A DNA stretch of 22,902 bases, taken from positions 1-22,902 of the forward strand of contig JAVXTH010000021.1 in the NCBI GenBank assembly GCA_036642795.1, in the 5' to 3' direction. A model generated the notes under the pieces. It was given only the letters and a program-made list of their open reading frames with translations, had not been told where the DNA came from and did not search any database. This document shows, one piece after another, positions 21,830 through 22,902 of this stretch (its first letter is position 1; each line of letters begins with the position of its first letter). Position numbers and translations under genes: made by a program. This DNA comes from JAVXTH01 sp036642795 (GTDB taxonomy: Bacteria; Bacillota_I; Bacilli_A; Erysipelotrichales; Erysipelotrichaceae).

Positions 21830-22902
21830 TTATATTGAAACTAATCGCATACCTTCGTTTCGAATATTAATACTAGCGTTGTAATCACGGTTGATTACGA
21901 CGCCACAACTTTTACAAGTATAGGTACGCTCTTCCAGTGAAATCGTTTGAACGCTACCACAGTTACTACATGTTTTCGTGCTTGGAAACCATTTATCTAT
22001 TTTAATAAGTTGTTTCCCCTGCTCAGATAGTTTATATCCAAGCATTGTGACAAAAGCACCAAATGAGTTATCCGCTACACTTTTACCAAAGTTCAAGGCT
22101 TGTGACATACCTTTCATATCTAAGTCTTCGATACATACACAATCATAGGCATTGGTTATCTGTCTTGATAGTTTATGTAAGAAGTCTTTTCTTTGGTTTG
22201 CCACTTTTTCATGTAATCGTGCAACTTGAATTCTTTGTTTGTTTCGATTATTACTTCCTTTTTCCATCTTAGATAATTTACGACTTTCTTTCGCAAGTTT
22301 ATCTAAAGCAAGACGATAATAACGAGGGTAACAAGCGGATGAACCATCGCTTGCAATATATAGCTCTTTCATAGAGAAGTCTAAACCTATATAGCTTTGA
22401 GGAACTATTTGTTTTATGTTTCGTTCGTATTCAAAAAGAATACTTGCAAAGTATTTTCCACTAGGTGTTTTTGAAACCGTTACCGACTTTAATAAATAGT
22501 CTTGAGGTATTTCTCTATGTTGTTTTATTTTAATCGCTTTCACTTTTGGAAGAATTAAATAATTATCTTGTAAGCGAATGTTTCCATTCACACAATTTGT
22601 CGTATAGCTTAAATGATGATTCTTTTTGGCTTTAAATTTAGGAAAGCCAACTTTCTTATCTCTAAAAAAGTTATTATATGCGCTCTTTAAATTATTATAA
22701 GCACCAACTAATGCAAGACTATCAACTTCTTTCAGCCACTCAAATTCACTTTTATATTGGGAAGGATAACAATATAAGTTTTCCTTTGTTTTCTCATAAT
22801 GTTTAATTTTATCTGAAAGCATTCGATTGTATATAAAGCGAACACAACCAAAAGTTTTCGCAAAAAGGATTTGTTGTTCTGTATTTGGATATATTCTAAA
22901 TT
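21830..22902 (-). CDS. tnpB: RNA-guided endonuclease TnpB (5' end cut by window)
   Basis: Open to the window edge; 356 residues are visible. The first ATG in the window, at 22822, is internal, because upstream codons read FRIYPNTEQQILFAKTFGCVRFIYNR, the conserved TnpB N-terminus. All three RuvC acidic residues are present. Counted from the Met at 22822 they are D148 in YIGLDFS, E232 in IEDLDMKGM, and D313 in NRDYNASINI. The zinc finger has cysteines 285, 288, 303 and 306 (CSNC ... CKSC). A nuclease domain this complete should be active: with an omega-RNA, TnpB cuts DNA beside a TAM and helps the element persist. Only about one to a dozen N-terminal residues appear missing. Confidence 0.95.
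   Translation of the reverse strand, partial: FRIYPNTEQQILFAKTFGCVRFIYNRMLSDKIKHYEKTKENLYCYPSQYKSEFEWLKEVDSLALVGAYNNLKSAYNNFFRDKKVGFPKFKAKKNHHLSYTTNCVNGNIRLQDNYLILPKVKAIKIKQHREIPQDYLLKSVTVSKTPSGKYFASILFEYERNIKQIVPQSYIGLDFSMKELYIASDGSSACYPRYYRLALDKLAKESRKLSKMEKGSNNRNKQRIQVARLHEKVANQRKDFLHKLSRQITNAYDCVCIEDLDMKGMSQALNFGKSVADNSFGAFVTMLGYKLSEQGKQLIKIDKWFPSTKTCSNCGSVQTISLEERTYTCKSCGVVINRDYNASINIRNEGMRLVSI

Larger units (their letters stand above)
21704..22902 (-). mobile_element. IS200/IS605 family element with tnpB (left end outside window)
   Basis: The element consists of tnpB plus the characteristic right-end hairpin; the left end lies beyond base 22902. No tnpA is seen within the window, so this could be a tnpB-only (IS1341-like) element mobilised in trans, or tnpA could lie outside. 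The inner boundary at 21704 (minus-strand end ...GTCAC) is set by resemblance to other right ends of this type, not by a target duplication, which these elements do not make. Confidence 0.85.

Noticed and set aside
1..22902. CRISPR array, tRNA or rRNA genes, prophage
   Set aside because: No direct-repeat array, no tRNA cloverleaf or rRNA-like stretch and no phage structural genes were seen on reading both strands by eye.

Overview
The window is a low-GC, compact stretch of a Firmicutes chromosome. GroEL/GroES under CIRCE sites, the RibU and YtrA-type genes and the lysine and FMN riboswitches all fit Bacillota. The overall style suggests an Erysipelotrichia-like or related gut Bacilli lineage, but that last step is inference from protein flavour and not proven. 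Most genes are on the minus strand. Short operons with 1-8 nt overlaps are separated by clear intrinsic terminators, several of which overlap stop codons.

Layout. 1-2132: a CDF-family metal exporter (C-terminus cut by the window edge) diverges from a YlbJ-like membrane protein. 2133-4170: a minus-strand group with a RidA protein carrying an unusual Cys-rich tail, a 48-aa membrane peptide with its own promoter, and a short DapF-like epimerase, diverging from a DUF3892 protein. 4170-7489: an overlapping minus operon with a B12-binding-type radical SAM protein, rdgB, trmL and a four-helix membrane protein. 7560-9486: a choline-kinase-like phosphotransferase (+), a small membrane protein (-) and a TrmN6-like tRNA methyltransferase (+).

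9506-10355: riboflavin ECF S-component RibU behind a complete FMN riboswitch with terminator and promoter. 10416-12931: an unrecognised membrane protein (+), then a minus operon of ABC ATPase, permease and a YtrA-type GntR repressor, with a 20-bp palindromic operator directly downstream of the -10 box. 12938-15591: a polar/basic amino acid ABC transporter (substrate-binding/permease fusion plus ATPase) whose leader is a lysine riboswitch with a terminator and a visible antiterminator, so the substrate is probably lysine. 15633-18549: a HAD phosphatase, a DUF7309/DUF6930-like protein and a LacI-family regulator in one operon. 18678-19179: a Bcp-type peroxiredoxin (+) with a strong terminator.

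19184-19357 holds two tiny ORFs (22 and 25 codons) with excellent Shine-Dalgarno sequences, just downstream of groEL and sharing a C-terminal RN(F/Y)F ending. 19395-21442 is groES-groEL with two CIRCE operators around one promoter. 21477-22902 is an IS200/IS605-type tnpB element (5' end outside the window). Its right end and candidate omega-RNA scaffold abut a small membrane gene whose upstream part appears to have been replaced by the insertion. The most notable unexplained items are the tiny post-groEL ORFs, the metal-site-like tail on RidA, the DapF-like protein missing substrate residues, and the TnpB/omega-RNA locus with its readable guide position.
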